From the NCBI GenBank assembly GCA_002337385.1, contig DDFY01000032.1, forward strand, positions 1 through 64,000: 64,000 nt of DNA. Direction: 5' to 3'. The notes beneath the pieces were generated by a model. That model worked only from the letters and a program-made list of their open reading frames with translations. It searched no databases and was not told the DNA's origin. The position numbers and the translations under genes were made by a program. The first letter of the stretch is position 1, and each line of letters begins with the position of its first letter. Source of the DNA: Erythrobacter sp. UBA1916. Its GTDB lineage: Bacteria > Pseudomonadota > Alphaproteobacteria > Sphingomonadales > Sphingomonadaceae. This document shows positions 43,908 through 53,426 of the stretch, in pieces.

Positions 43908-43924
43908 TTGCGTCCGCTCGCCGA

Positions 43925-44476
43925 TCAGGAGGCGGAGCGGGAGGCGTCGTCGATGATGTAGCGCCAGCCGCCATCGCGCGGGTCCTTGGCCATCACCTCG
44001 ATCCCGCCGCCGGTCAGTTCCTGCAGCGCGCCGTCGGGGTTGGTGAAGTTCATGCGCCAGTGGTTGGTGGTCAGCGCCACGTCCCGATAGAGATAGTGCT
44101 TGCGGTTGCCGAGCACGATCTCCGGGTTGAGCGAGAGCAGCCCTGTAAAGTCCTCGCGGACCTTGTCCTTGCCGGTCATCAGGATGCCGTCCCCATTGAT
44201 GTAGGTCACGTCCTCCATGTAGAGATCGACGAGAGCCTCGAGGTCGCCTTCGTTGAAGCGCTGCTGCCAGGCGTCATACAGGGCGTCGATATCGGTCACC
44301 GGCGGCACAGAGCTTGTCGTGGCGGCGGCCATGGCTTTGCCAGACATGCTGGCGGCAACCGTACCTGCCGCAGCCATCCGCAGGAAATCGTTTCGGCTCA
44401 GCGATAGCTGGCCGCTTTGGTGTTCGTCATCGGGGCGGGCGATTGACCGGAGGGCTTGGCGGATGGATGCGATCAT
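43925..44476 (-). CDS. SnoaL/NTF2-like protein with N-terminal export-like segment
   Basis: A 183-residue protein with a C-terminal NTF2/SnoaL-like fold (DALYDAWQQRFNEGDLEALV at about residues 63-82, VDLYMEDVTYING following), related to DUF4440/steroid isomerase-type domains. Residues 25-52 resemble an export signal, LSRNDFLRMAAAGTVAASM, that has SRN where a Tat signal would have RR, so Tat export is doubtful. It could be a ketosteroid-isomerase-like enzyme or a binding protein; the function is not recognisable. It stands alone on the minus strand between the gentisate unit and the PepSY/TonB receptor unit. Confidence 0.65.
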   Translation of the reverse strand: MIASIRQALRSIARPDDEHQSGQLSLSRNDFLRMAAAGTVAASMSGKAMAAATTSSVPPVTDIDALYDAWQQRFNEGDLEALVDLYMEDVTYINGDGILMTGKDKVREDFTGLLSLNPEIVLGNRKHYLYRDVALTTNHWRMNFTNPDGALQELTGGGIEVMAKDPRDGGWRYIIDDASRSAS

Positions 44477-44934
44477 GATGAGTTCTTCCTCGAGGCATTA
44501 TGGACATGGCACGGCGAACTGACGCCGCTGACTGGTAGCAGATTGAGTGGGCAGGGAGGCCGCGTCCATTCCAGTTTCGGCCAAATGGAAGTTCTTTCGG
44601 CCTGATATGCAAGCCGAACCTTCCGGGTGAGAATTAGGCCTGACGAAGCGGAAATACCCCATGCCTAGCCTCGATCCGGCCCGGTTCGGGCCTTGCCTTG
44701 TGCGTTCATTCCGGCCGCGTGAATTGCTCTCTTGGCCGGAATTACCGTGTATCGGTTCGCAAAGGCAATTCGCCAAAGCGGCCCTTGTGTCATTCTTGCT
44801 TCACTAATGTGTCAGCCCGCGATGAAGGGGCGCCTGGCTTGCCGCCAAGCGTATTTGCCCTCCCCCATTCGTCCGGGCGCATAGGAAAGGTCTGCCCTCG
44901 TGATGATGCCCCGGCTGTCTGACGGAGACATGTT
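44477..44934. other. Intergenic region before the PepSY gene
   Basis: About 460 bases between divergent genes. I see no gene, terminator or clear palindrome. The short minus-strand frames at 44427-44612 and 44498-44776 have no protein-like features. A ribosome site GGAG at 44924-44927 serves the TTG start of the next gene. A promoter must lie here for both directions. Confidence 0.4.
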
Positions 44935-46275
44935 TTGACCGGTGCGGCCACACGCAAGACCGTTTTTGTCAATGTTCACCGCTACCTCGGGCTGGTCCTT
45001 GCCCTGTTCCTCGTCATCATCGCTGGCACCGGCAGCATCATCGCCTTCTACGACGATCTGGAGCGCTCGCTAAACACCCGGATGCGGGTGGTCGAGCCGC
45101 AGGAGCAAGGCTGGACGATCGACGATGCCCTGCGCATCCGCGAACAGCTCGAACGGGAAGACCCGCGCTCGCACCTGTTTTCGCTGCAATTCCCGCAACA
45201 GCCCGATGAGACGCTGTTTTCGCGGGTCATGCCGGCCATCGATCCGGACACGGGGGCCGTTGCCAGCATCGATTATGACGAGGTTTTCGCCAATCCCTAT
45301 ACCGGCGAGAGGCTGGGCCAGCGCATCATCGGCGCGCCCACCTTGCGGCCTGAAGGCATTCCTTCGTTCCTCTATTACCTGCATTACTCGCTGATCTTCC
45401 CGCTCGAGATCGGCATCGTCATCTTCGGCATTCTCGGCCTTGTCTGGGCGGTTGAAACGCTCCTCGGCGGTTATCTGACCTTTCCGGCCAAACCGAAGGC
45501 CAACAAGTCCGGCAAGAAGCCGCGCCCGTTCCTGAAGCGCTGGGCGACCTCGTGGAAGATCGCCCCTGACGCTCCGGCCAACCGGCGTATGCTTGACCTG
45601 CACCGTTCGAGCGGCCTGTGGCTATGGCCGCTGCTGATGCTGTTCGCGCTGACAGGCTATGTCCTGAACCAAGGCGGCCCCTATGCCCGCTTCATCAGCA
45701 ACTTTGCCGACTACGCGCATTTTCAGGAGGAGCCGCCGGTCGCGCCGCTGGCGGAGCCGCTGCTGAACCCGCCGATCGACTGGTTCCGCGCCGCGGAGCT
45801 GGGGCAGCGCTATTTCGCCGAACAGGCGCGGCTTGAAGACTTCGAACTCGGCAAGCCGGCGGCGCTCGAATACCGCCGCGATCTCGGCGTCTATTTCTTC
45901 TCCATGCACACCTCGCGCGACCTGCTCGACGCGCAGGGAAATCCCACCGAAACCAATTCGCCCGCCACCGCTGCGACCATCGCCATAGACGCGCGCGACG
46001 GGCGCTTTCTGGGCCTTCAGCTTCCGCGCGGGCAGCGCGCTGCCAACACCGTGACGAGCTGGCTCGTGGCGCTGCACGTCACCGCGATCGGCGGGCGTAC
46101 CTGGCAGATCGCTGTCTCGCTGTTCGGCGTGGCGGTCGTGCTCATTTCGGTGACCGGCGTGCTGCTGTGGTGGCGGCGCCGGCGCACGCGACCGGCTTCG
46201 CGCCCAGCACCGCAACCGCGTGCCGTCCGTACAGGGGAGGCCGGTTCCGCAAACACCGCCGGTCGGTCTGGCTAA
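44935..46275 (+). CDS. PepSY-associated transmembrane protein
   Basis: A 446-residue inner-membrane protein of the PepSY-TM group: the first helix is at about 12-38 (HRYLGLVLALFLVIIAGTGS), two periplasmic PepSY-like regions lie between helices, and later helices are at LHYSLIFPLEIGIVIFGILG, LWLWPLLMLFALTGYVL and the C-terminal ISVTGVLLWWRRR. Such proteins often accompany siderophore-type TonB receptors and are thought to reduce or release iron in the periplasm. The start is probably TTG 44935, since an ATG five bases earlier is out of frame. The TonB receptor gene follows by 26 bases. Confidence 0.75.
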   Translation: MTGAATRKTVFVNVHRYLGLVLALFLVIIAGTGSIIAFYDDLERSLNTRMRVVEPQEQGWTIDDALRIREQLEREDPRSHLFSLQFPQQPDETLFSRVMPAIDPDTGAVASIDYDEVFANPYTGERLGQRIIGAPTLRPEGIPSFLYYLHYSLIFPLEIGIVIFGILGLVWAVETLLGGYLTFPAKPKANKSGKKPRPFLKRWATSWKIAPDAPANRRMLDLHRSSGLWLWPLLMLFALTGYVLNQGGPYARFISNFADYAHFQEEPPVAPLAEPLLNPPIDWFRAAELGQRYFAEQARLEDFELGKPAALEYRRDLGVYFFSMHTSRDLLDAQGNPTETNSPATAATIAIDARDGRFLGLQLPRGQRAANTVTSWLVALHVTAIGGRTWQIAVSLFGVAVVLISVTGVLLWWRRRRTRPASRPAPQPRAVRTGEAGSANTAGRSG

Positions 46276-46301
46276 GTCATTAATGCGAGAGGGGAATTCG
46301 T

Positions 46302-48605
46302 ATGAGGGAGTGTAAAATGCTAATGAACAAGATCATTGGGGATCGAGCCGCGATCATGCACATGTCGGGATCCGTCCTGCTTTGCCTGGTCGCAACACCC
46401 GGCATTGCCTGGGCGCAGGATCAGGAGCTGCGCGAAGATCGTCCGGGCGAGATCATCGTCACGGCGCAGAAGCGCGAAGAGGCGTTGAGCGACGTGCCCG
46501 TGCCTGTCTCCGCCATCGGCGGCGGCGACATGATCGCGCAGAACCAGACCAAGGTGCAGGAGTTCTTCGCCACCGTGCCGGGCGTGAACCTGCAGTTCCA
46601 GAACAACCGGTCGCAACTGGCGATCCGCGGCATCACCACCGGGCCTGTCAGCGGCAATCCGGTGGTTGGCTATACCATCGACGATGCGCCGTTCGGCGGG
46701 GCCACCAGCCAAGGCGGTCTGTTCGGTTCGGCTCCGGATCTCGATCCGTCCGAACTGGCCCGCGTCGAAGTGCTGCGCGGCCCGCAAGGCACGCTCTATG
46801 GTGCGTCGAGCATGGGCGGTCTGGTCAAGTACGTGACCGTGAAGCCCGATCTCAATGCTCTGGGTGGTTCCATTGCCGGGGGTTTCTCCTCGATCAAGGA
46901 AAGCGATGAACTCGGTTACAATCTGCGTGGCGCGCTGAACGTGCCGATCAGCGATACCTTCGCGGTCCGCGCCAGCGGCTTCACGCGCAAGGAAGCGGGC
47001 TATATCGACAACATCCGCACGGGTGAGGACGACGTCAATTCGACGCGGGTTTCGGGCGGTCGTCTGGCCGCATTGTGGGAAGCGGCCCCGGGCGTGACGC
47101 TCGATCTCAGCGCGCTTTACCAGCTCCGTAATATCTACGGCTCGCCGAACGTCGATAGCACTACCGGCTCCTACTACCTGCAAACCGACATGCCGGGGAC
47201 CGGCCGCAGCCGCTCTGAAACGCAGATGTACACAGCGACGATCAACGCCGATCTCGGCGCAGTCGATCTGACCTCGATCACATCCTATTCTCGCGCCAAG
47301 AGCTTCGACAATCTCGACTTCACCGCATCCCCGCTGGTGACCGCAGCGCCCGTTTTCCCGACGCTGTTTCCCGGCCAGACCGGGCTGGGTGACCTGTTCC
47401 GGCAGGAATACAACGTCGAGAAATGGACGCACGAAACGCGGCTTGCCGGAGGCATCGGTGACAATGTCGACTGGATCATCGGCGGTTTCTACACCAACGA
47501 GAATGGCGACTACGCGCTGGACAACTCCGCGATCGACCCGGTGACGGGAGCAACCGTGGGCGTGCCGATCGACGATGGCACCGGCCCGCAGCTGGGCACA
47601 ATCATCGTGTGGCGCGATACGATCAAGTTCGAGGAATATGCCGCCTTCGCCAATGTCGATGTGCGCCTGACGGACCGGTTCGATATCCAGCTTGGCGGAC
47701 GCTACAGCCACAACGATCAGAGCATGGACCACAACGAGTGGTTCCAGCTCGATCCCTACCCGGCACCGGCGTTCCCTGCGAGCAACCAGCCCACGGCAAG
47801 CGGCAGCGCGTTCACCTACCAGATCTCGCCCCGGTTCAAGCCCACGCCCGATCACATGATCTATGCGCGGGTGGCCTCGGGCTATCGTCCCGGCGGTCCG
47901 AACGCGGTCTGCGGTCCGCTGGCCCTGCCGTCCGACGTGCCTTGCGAGTTCAAGCCCGACAAGACCGTCAACTACGAGCTTGGTGCCAAGGGCGACTTCG
48001 CGAACGGGGCGCTGTCCTATGACATCTCCCTGTTCAACATCGACTGGACCGACATCCAGATCGTCCAGGTCCTGGATGTGTTCGTTTACAACGGGAATGG
48101 CGGCAAGGCGCGCAGCCGCGGGCTGGAGCTGTCGCTGACTGCGAGGCCGATGTCCGGGCTGACCGTGTCGGGCTGGTATTCCTATGTCGATGCGACGCTG
48201 CGCGAAGCGGTGGTTGATGCCAACTTCTACGCCCGCGCAGGTGACAGACTGCCGTTTTCCAGCGAGCATTCGGGCAGGTTCTCGATCGACTACGACTTCT
48301 TCGCCGGTGGCGGGGTCGATGTGAAAATCGGCGGATCGGCCACCTATGTCGGCGATAGGAAGGGCGAGTTCGTGCCGTTCGAAGGCGTTTACGACATGCG
48401 CCAGACCTATCCGGCCTATACGCAGTTTGATCTCTACGGATCGGCGACCATGGGCATGGTGACGCTCAGCGCTTTCGTCCAGAATCTGACCAACAAGCAC
48501 GGTGTGATCGGCGGCGGCTTCTGGAACCAGACGAACTACAATGCGAACTGGTTCAACTATGCGCAGCCGCGCACCATCGGCCTTAATGCGGAGCTGACGT
48601 TCTAA
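46302..48605 (+). CDS. TonB-dependent outer-membrane receptor
   Basis: A 767-residue receptor with a signal peptide ending near PGIAWA, the plug opening PGEIIVTAQKREEALSDVPV and VEVLRGPQGTLYGASSMGG, and a C-terminal barrel strand ending NAELTF. Of the two possible starts, ATG 46302 and ATG 46317, the latter has GAGGGAG six bases upstream, and the former has GAGAGGGG. Following the PepSY gene it may bring in an iron complex; alternatively the receptor serves the aromatic substrates of the region. The large opposite-strand frame (46320-48653) is its shadow. Confidence 0.9.
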   Translation: MRECKMLMNKIIGDRAAIMHMSGSVLLCLVATPGIAWAQDQELREDRPGEIIVTAQKREEALSDVPVPVSAIGGGDMIAQNQTKVQEFFATVPGVNLQFQNNRSQLAIRGITTGPVSGNPVVGYTIDDAPFGGATSQGGLFGSAPDLDPSELARVEVLRGPQGTLYGASSMGGLVKYVTVKPDLNALGGSIAGGFSSIKESDELGYNLRGALNVPISDTFAVRASGFTRKEAGYIDNIRTGEDDVNSTRVSGGRLAALWEAAPGVTLDLSALYQLRNIYGSPNVDSTTGSYYLQTDMPGTGRSRSETQMYTATINADLGAVDLTSITSYSRAKSFDNLDFTASPLVTAAPVFPTLFPGQTGLGDLFRQEYNVEKWTHETRLAGGIGDNVDWIIGGFYTNENGDYALDNSAIDPVTGATVGVPIDDGTGPQLGTIIVWRDTIKFEEYAAFANVDVRLTDRFDIQLGGRYSHNDQSMDHNEWFQLDPYPAPAFPASNQPTASGSAFTYQISPRFKPTPDHMIYARVASGYRPGGPNAVCGPLALPSDVPCEFKPDKTVNYELGAKGDFANGALSYDISLFNIDWTDIQIVQVLDVFVYNGNGGKARSRGLELSLTARPMSGLTVSGWYSYVDATLREAVVDANFYARAGDRLPFSSEHSGRFSIDYDFFAGGGVDVKIGGSATYVGDRKGEFVPFEGVYDMRQTYPAYTQFDLYGSATMGMVTLSAFVQNLTNKHGVIGGGFWNQTNYNANWFNYAQPRTIGLNAELTF

Positions 48606-48638
48606 ACCGCTAAGTCGCCAGTCGAATTCGGCTGCAAG

Positions 48639-48668
48639 GGCCGCAGCGGTCACCCGACCGCTGCGGCC
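48639..48668. terminator. Bidirectional terminator hairpin
   Basis: GGCCGCAGCGGT at 48639-48650 pairs perfectly with ACCGCTGCGGCC at 48657-48668 around CACCCG, between the convergent ends of the TonB receptor and the cytochrome gene, followed by TTACTG. Confidence 0.75.
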
Positions 48669-49172
48669 TTACTGTTGCAGATCGGCGGGGCGTTGCGCAA
48701 TCGGCGCAGCACCGGCTTTCAATTCCATGTACTGTTCATGGCAGGCGCTGCAGACATTGTAGAGCACGCCGCCTGCATCGAGGACCTTGTGAGGGTCTTT
48801 TGACAGCGCGGCAGCTTCGGCCCGTGTGGCGATGTCGACCAGCCCTTGCGAAAAGTCCTGCCAGTCCGCGCCGCGATTGGCGGCATATGCGGGCTGCTGC
48901 AATTCCTCGCCCAGCGCCTTCAGCTCCCTTGCTGCCTCTATGGTGCGCTCCCAATCGGCATCGGTTTCGGGCACGATCTCGTGCAATCCGTCAGCGTCGG
49001 AAATGAACTGCACCGCGTCCCAGTACACCTGCGCCTCGGGCTGGACCTGCGTTGCCATCAGACTTTCGGTCGCGGCATCGACCTCTGCCGCCGATGGGCT
49101 GTCCTGCTGCGAGCAGCCGGCGACGATGACTGCGGCCACCACGCATGAAATATGTCCGAAAAACCTGGTCAC
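48669..49172 (-). CDS. Cytochrome-c'-like lipoprotein
   Basis: A 167-residue protein starting with GTG at 49172, with AGGAAGGA eight bases upstream; the frame is open to 49256, but that start has no ribosome site. The N-terminus is a lipoprotein signal (ISCVVAAVIVAGCS). A single haem-binding CSACH lies close to the C-terminus, the position expected in class II cytochromes c (c'/c556). It is convergent with the TonB receptor gene and divergent from two small membrane proteins. It could act as an electron carrier for haem or iron reduction, but no partner is identified. Confidence 0.75.
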   Translation of the reverse strand: MTRFFGHISCVVAAVIVAGCSQQDSPSAAEVDAATESLMATQVQPEAQVYWDAVQFISDADGLHEIVPETDADWERTIEAARELKALGEELQQPAYAANRGADWQDFSQGLVDIATRAEAAALSKDPHKVLDAGGVLYNVCSACHEQYMELKAGAAPIAQRPADLQQ

Positions 49173-49460
49173 GAAGCGCTTCCTTCCTGCGGGAATGGGT
49201 ATCGCCATGACACTGACAGCCCCTGCAAAAACGCGGAACCGGGATGCGGTGACCAAGACGTTACAGAGCCGTTACAGCTGGCCTGAACGCACGGTCTTCC
49301 GCGGGTTGGCGGTGGCCTGCGGTTGCCGCGCAGTCCCGCCGGTGAGCGGGGCCCAGCAGGCCCTGCCATTGCTGTATCGGTATCGTAACGTGCGGATGCT
49401 TGGCTTGTCAGGCGTCCAGCCGCAGCATTGCCCCCGAAGCCCAACGAGGGGGAGCACACG

Positions 49461-49949
49461 ATGTCACTGACCACATTCGGCGATTGGCTCTATGCCACGC
49501 CATTTTCTACCGCGCTGCGCCAAACCACCTGGGTAATCCCCGACGTGCAGACCGTTCACATCCTTGCGATCACGGTGATTGTCGGCTCGGCGATTGCCAC
49601 CGAATTGCGGCTCGCACGGGTGTTCGCAACCGACCGGCCCGTGGCCGATGTCCTCAGCCGCTATCTGCCATGGATGAAGTGGGCTTTGGTCGTCTTGCTG
49701 GTGACCGGTGCGCTGCTGGTTATTGCCGAGCCGGGCCGAACGCTGACCAGCACAATCTTCTGGACCAAGATGGCGCTGGTGGCCGGGGCCAGCCTTGTAA
49801 CGCTGCGCGCGCGGCGATCGCTCGTTGTGGGGATGGGCGATGGATCGGCGACGCAAGTGGAGCCTGCAACGTCCCGCAGCCTGGCCTTGCTGATGCTGCT
49901 GGTCTGGTGCGCGATCATCTTCTGCGGTCGCTTCATCGCTTACATTTGA
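49461..49949 (+). CDS. Small integral membrane protein (DUF6644/DUF2214-like)
   Basis: A 162-residue protein with about four hydrophobic helices (VHILAITVIVGSAIATEL, WALVVLLVTGALLVIA, FWTKMALVAGASL, LALLMLLVWCAIIFCGRFI). The ATG at 49461 has GAGGGGGAG before it. It resembles the small family often found in tandem in sphingomonads; histidines in the helices (VHIL) could bind haem. Function unknown. The next gene encodes a paralogue. Confidence 0.6.
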   Translation: MSLTTFGDWLYATPFSTALRQTTWVIPDVQTVHILAITVIVGSAIATELRLARVFATDRPVADVLSRYLPWMKWALVVLLVTGALLVIAEPGRTLTSTIFWTKMALVAGASLVTLRARRSLVVGMGDGSATQVEPATSRSLALLMLLVWCAIIFCGRFIAYI

Positions 49950-50003
49950 AACACCCGCGCGCGCCCAGCGCCGTCATCCTAATATGTCTTGAGGGGAAAG
50001 CCT

Positions 50004-50507
50004 GTGAGCATCGATACAACGCTGCAGACCATCTACGACCTGCCCATGTCCGCCTCCATCCGCGAAAACGTCAACGCCTTTCCCTTGCTGGAATCGCTGC
50101 ACGTGGTGGCCCTGGCCGTGGTGTTCGGCACCATCATGATCGTCGATTTGCGACTGATCGGGGTGGCCTCCCACCGCCGCGAGGCAAGCAGGCTGATCCG
50201 CGAGTTCCTGCCTTACACATGGGTCGCGTTCATGCTCGCCGTCGTGACCGGCCTTGGCATGTTCATGTCGAACGCGCTGTCCTATGCGGCGAACACCTAT
50301 TTCCTGCTCAAGATGGTTGCGCTGATGGTCGCCGGGCTGAACATGGCCTGGTTTCACTCGACGGCCTATCGCCGGATCAGCGAATGGGATGAAACGATGC
50401 CGCCGCCGGCTGCCGCCCGCTTTGCCGGGTTCACCTCGCTGTTCACCTGGATGGTGGTGATTTTCCTCGGCCGCTGGATCGGCTTTACGCTGGAAATGGT
50501 CTGGTAA
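50004..50507 (+). CDS. Small integral membrane protein, paralogue of the previous one
   Basis: A 167-residue protein with four hydrophobic segments (LESLHVVALAVVFGTIMIVD, YTWVAFMLAVVTGLGMFM, LLKMVALMVAGLNMAW, LFTWMVVIFLGRWIGF). The ending GRWIGF and start SLHVV are shared in pattern with the preceding protein, so they probably arose by duplication. Start GTG 50004 follows GAGGGG at seven bases. Paired, they could form a haem-binding membrane complex with the nearby cytochrome-like lipoprotein; this is a guess from position. Confidence 0.6.
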   Translation: MSIDTTLQTIYDLPMSASIRENVNAFPLLESLHVVALAVVFGTIMIVDLRLIGVASHRREASRLIREFLPYTWVAFMLAVVTGLGMFMSNALSYAANTYFLLKMVALMVAGLNMAWFHSTAYRRISEWDETMPPPAAARFAGFTSLFTWMVVIFLGRWIGFTLEMVW

Positions 50508-50523
50508 GGAGCGGGGCCGGGGA

Positions 50524-51588
50524 TCAGCCCTTGCCGGGGAAGCGCCGCGGCGAGGTGCCGGTCCATTCCTTGAACGCGCGGGAGAAGGCGGCGGTATCGG
50601 AATAGCCCAGTTGCTCCGCCGCCACCGCGAGCGACACGCCAGGCTTCGACAGAATGGTCTCCGCCCGCTCCTTGCGCGCATCTTGTAGCAGTTCACGGAA
50701 GGAGGTTCCTTCCTCGGTCAGCCGCCGCCGCAAGGAGCGTTCTGAAAGCTTGAGCTCGGCGGCCACGGTGGCGCAATCGATATGGGTGCGGCCAAGCCAG
50801 CGCGAGATGATGTCGCGGGTGAGCGAGACGAAGCTTTCGCTGGGTGCGGCTTCGGGGCCCATCAGGTCAAGCAGATGCCATTCCATGATGGTGCGCAGCT
50901 TGCGATCTTCCGACGGTACTGACGTTGCGAAGGCCGTGTCGAGATCATCGTTGTCGATGACGAGACTGTTGGCGAGCTGGTTTCCCGAGACAGGCGCGCG
51001 GAAATAGTCCGCCAGCTGATCTTCCCTGCCTTCTATCGCGTGTTCGAAATGTACGGCGCGTGGAGCCCATTTGGCGTTCACCAGCTCGCGCGCGAGATGG
51101 ACGTAGCCCGAGAGCGCGAATTCCGAATCCTGCGTGCGCGGCCACACGCGCTCGTCTTCGATGCGATAGGTATAGGTCGTGGTGTCGGTACCGCGTTTGC
51201 TTTCAAACAGGGTACGGCTCTGCAGGCGCGACTGGAACAGCGCCAGGTAATCGAGCGCGCCGCGCAGGTTTCCCGAGGCCCGCAGCAGCGCATAAAACGG
51301 GCCGAGATCGGACAGCCCGAAACCGGCCCCCATCTGCAGGCCGAGGAAGGGCCGGTCAAACTTGGCTGCCGCTGCTTCCAGCAAGGCGACATAGCGATGC
51401 AGCGGAACGATCTCGTATGGCGTTTCGAGCTGAGCGCGGAACATGCCCTGTTCGCGCAGCAGCGGATCGATCCGCTGGCCCACGTCGGCAAGCGCGTCGA
51501 GCAAGGGCGCGAGGAACAGCAGGCGGATGGTTCCGAAACCGCCTTTTGGCCCCTGAGGCCTGCTTTCTTCGTCCCGTGTGTCGGTCAT
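50524..51588 (-). CDS. AraC-family transcriptional regulator
   Basis: A 354-residue protein with a C-terminal AraC/XylS double HTH (CATVAAELKLSERSLRRRLT then SLAVAAEQLGYSDTAAFSRA, FKEWTGTSPRRF) and an N-terminal arabinose-binding-type domain of the OruR/ArgR group. ATG 51588 was chosen over the ORF edge at 51639. It is divergent from the OCD-like gene, whose start lies about 150 bases away, and is therefore the likely regulator of the OCD-Rid-FAD oxidoreductase set. Regulators of this subtype often sense amines or amino acids. Confidence 0.85.
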   Translation of the reverse strand: MTDTRDEESRPQGPKGGFGTIRLLFLAPLLDALADVGQRIDPLLREQGMFRAQLETPYEIVPLHRYVALLEAAAAKFDRPFLGLQMGAGFGLSDLGPFYALLRASGNLRGALDYLALFQSRLQSRTLFESKRGTDTTTYTYRIEDERVWPRTQDSEFALSGYVHLARELVNAKWAPRAVHFEHAIEGREDQLADYFRAPVSGNQLANSLVIDNDDLDTAFATSVPSEDRKLRTIMEWHLLDLMGPEAAPSESFVSLTRDIISRWLGRTHIDCATVAAELKLSERSLRRRLTEEGTSFRELLQDARKERAETILSKPGVSLAVAAEQLGYSDTAAFSRAFKEWTGTSPRRFPGKG

Positions 51589-51739
51589 CGTTGAGCAAGG
51601 TATTGGCCGAACATGCAAACAGTCAATCCCTAGCTGCAATTTACCGTTTTTGCCTCAACCCCGAAACCCGAATGTCAGAAGCCGAGGGACCAATTGCGTT
51701 CTGTTCAGGCCGCTCGGACAGACGTGGGAGTTGGAAAAG

Positions 51740-52966
51740 TTGTCAGATAGCGATGCCGCAAGCCATACCTCATCCGCCAGCGCGGGGGCTGATCCGGTGT
51801 CCGTAAATGACAAGACGCGGGAAGACCTTCTGGCACACCTGCCGCGGATCGATTTTCTCTACCTGTCCGAAGCCGACATGATCCGTGCTGGCGTCACCGA
51901 CATGCCCCAGTGCATCGATGCGCTGGAGGAGATGTTCGGCCTGCTTCACGTGGGCGACTACCGGATGGCGGGCGGCAACAACAATTCGCACGGCGCCATC
52001 GTGGTCTTTCCCGAGGATTCGCCCTTTCCCGATATGCCCAAGCCCACGGTTGACCGCCGCTTCATGGCGATGCCGGCCTATCTCGGCGGATCGTTCCGGA
52101 TGGCGGGCATGAAGTGGTATGGCTCGAACGTTGCCAATCGCGAAAAGGGCCTGCCGCGCTCGATCCTCACCTTCGTGCTGAACGATGTGGACACGGGCGC
52201 GCCGCTGGCGATGATGTCGGCCAACCTGCTGTCGGCCTATCGTACTGGCGCGGTGCCGGGCGTTGGCGCGCGGCATCTGGCGCGCAAGGATTCGCGGGTG
52301 GTCGGACTGGTCGGCCCGGGTGTGATGGCGCGCACTTCGCTGGCCGCGTTCATGAACGAGTGTCCGCTGATCGACACGGTCAAGATCAAGGGGCGCGGCA
52401 AGGCCAATCTCGATGCCTTTCAGGCCTGGATCGCCGAGACCTATCCCAGCCTCACCGTGCAGGTGGTCGAGACCGAGGAAGAGGCGGTCCGGGGCAGCGA
52501 TATCGCGAGCTTCTGCGCCTCGGTGGCGACGGGCGACCCCTCGCTCTACCCCACGGTGCGGCGCGAATGGGTCAAGCCCGGTGCGTTCCTCTCGATGCCC
52601 GCCCCGTGCAACATCGACGATGGCATGATCGCTGACGACATCCGCAAGGTCCTCGATTTCACCGGCATGTATGAGGCCTATCTCGAAGAACTGCCCGCTC
52701 CGCGCCATGTTCATGTGCCCGCCGTGGGTGTGCGCTATTTCGATCTGATCGAAGAAGGCCGCCTTTCGCGCGCGGACATGCAGGACCTCGGCGCGATTGT
52801 CGCAGGCGATACGCCCGGTCGGCAGAACGACGAGGAAATCATCATCCTCTCGGTCGGCGGCATGGCGGTCGAAGACGTCGCCTGGGGCACCATGATCTAT
52901 CGCAATGCCGTCGCTCAGGGGATCGGCGTCAAACTCAATCTGTGGGAAGAGCCTGCGCTGAAGTGA
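51740..52966 (+). CDS. Ornithine-cyclodeaminase/mu-crystallin-family protein
   Basis: About 408 residues (from TTG 51740; GTG 51797 giving 389 residues is equally possible, since no ATG lies near the conserved start). The Rossmann-like core reads VGLVGPGVMARTSLAAF, and the N-terminal half has MAMPAYLGG and MKWYGSN. The family includes ornithine cyclodeaminase, ketimine reductases and a protein named tyramine oxidase subunit B. Because the following genes encode a Rid protein and an FAD amine oxidoreductase, I favour a role in amine or imine handling during oxidation of an amine or amino acid. The long frame to 51578 runs into the AraC gene. Confidence 0.7.
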   Translation: MSDSDAASHTSSASAGADPVSVNDKTREDLLAHLPRIDFLYLSEADMIRAGVTDMPQCIDALEEMFGLLHVGDYRMAGGNNNSHGAIVVFPEDSPFPDMPKPTVDRRFMAMPAYLGGSFRMAGMKWYGSNVANREKGLPRSILTFVLNDVDTGAPLAMMSANLLSAYRTGAVPGVGARHLARKDSRVVGLVGPGVMARTSLAAFMNECPLIDTVKIKGRGKANLDAFQAWIAETYPSLTVQVVETEEEAVRGSDIASFCASVATGDPSLYPTVRREWVKPGAFLSMPAPCNIDDGMIADDIRKVLDFTGMYEAYLEELPAPRHVHVPAVGVRYFDLIEEGRLSRADMQDLGAIVAGDTPGRQNDEEIIILSVGGMAVEDVAWGTMIYRNAVAQGIGVKLNLWEEPALK

Positions 52967-53003
52967 CAGCCAGGCCTTCTCGTTCACACTGAACGGAGGC
53001 ACC

Positions 53004-53426
53004 ATGCCCAAAGTCGTTAAGGTCAAGACCGGTAACAAGTTCGAGGAACACGGTTCCTATTCGCGGCTGGTCGCGGTCGATAACATGATCTTCGTGTCGA
53101 ACACCGCCGGGCGCAATCCGCGCACCAAGGAAATTCCCGAGGATCTGGCCGAACAGACCAACCAGGTGCTCGACAACATCTCTGCCGCGCTGGCTTCGGT
53201 CGATGCGAAGCTGGAGGATGTGGTTTCCGCACGCGTTTACGTCCAGTTTCCCGAGCACATCGATGTGATCATGGAAACCTATGGCAAGCGCATGCGCGGC
53301 ATTAATCCGGCGCTCACCATGACCTGTCCTTCGCTCGGGTCGGAGACCTACAAGGTCGAGATCGACGTGGTCGCGATCCGGGGTGTTTCCGGCGCGGATG
53401 CTGAGGAATTGATGGTCTCGCTGTGA
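53004..53426 (+). CDS. Rid-family (YjgF/UK114) protein lacking the RidA arginine
   Basis: A 140-residue trimer-forming Rid-fold protein (RLVAVDNMIFVSNTAG near the start; VVSARVYVQFPEHIDVIM in the middle). RidA enzymes that hydrolyse reactive enamines/imines carry an arginine in a PxR(S/T) segment; here the segment is NPALTMTCPSLGSE with no arginine, so it belongs to a Rid4-7 type subgroup. Such proteins accompany catabolic oxidases and may bind unstable amine-derived intermediates. It overlaps the next gene by four bases and follows the OCD-like gene by 37. Confidence 0.78.
   Translation: MPKVVKVKTGNKFEEHGSYSRLVAVDNMIFVSNTAGRNPRTKEIPEDLAEQTNQVLDNISAALASVDAKLEDVVSARVYVQFPEHIDVIMETYGKRMRGINPALTMTCPSLGSETYKVEIDVVAIRGVSGADAEELMVSL

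Noticed and set aside
43925..44476. Tat-exported enzyme
   Set aside because: The twin-arginine motif is incomplete (SRN), so export by Tat is not supported.
46320..48653. 777-residue open frame on the minus strand
   Set aside because: It mirrors the TonB receptor on the plus strand, has the biased composition of antisense frames in high-GC DNA (many His, Arg, Val and Asp) and no recognisable domain.
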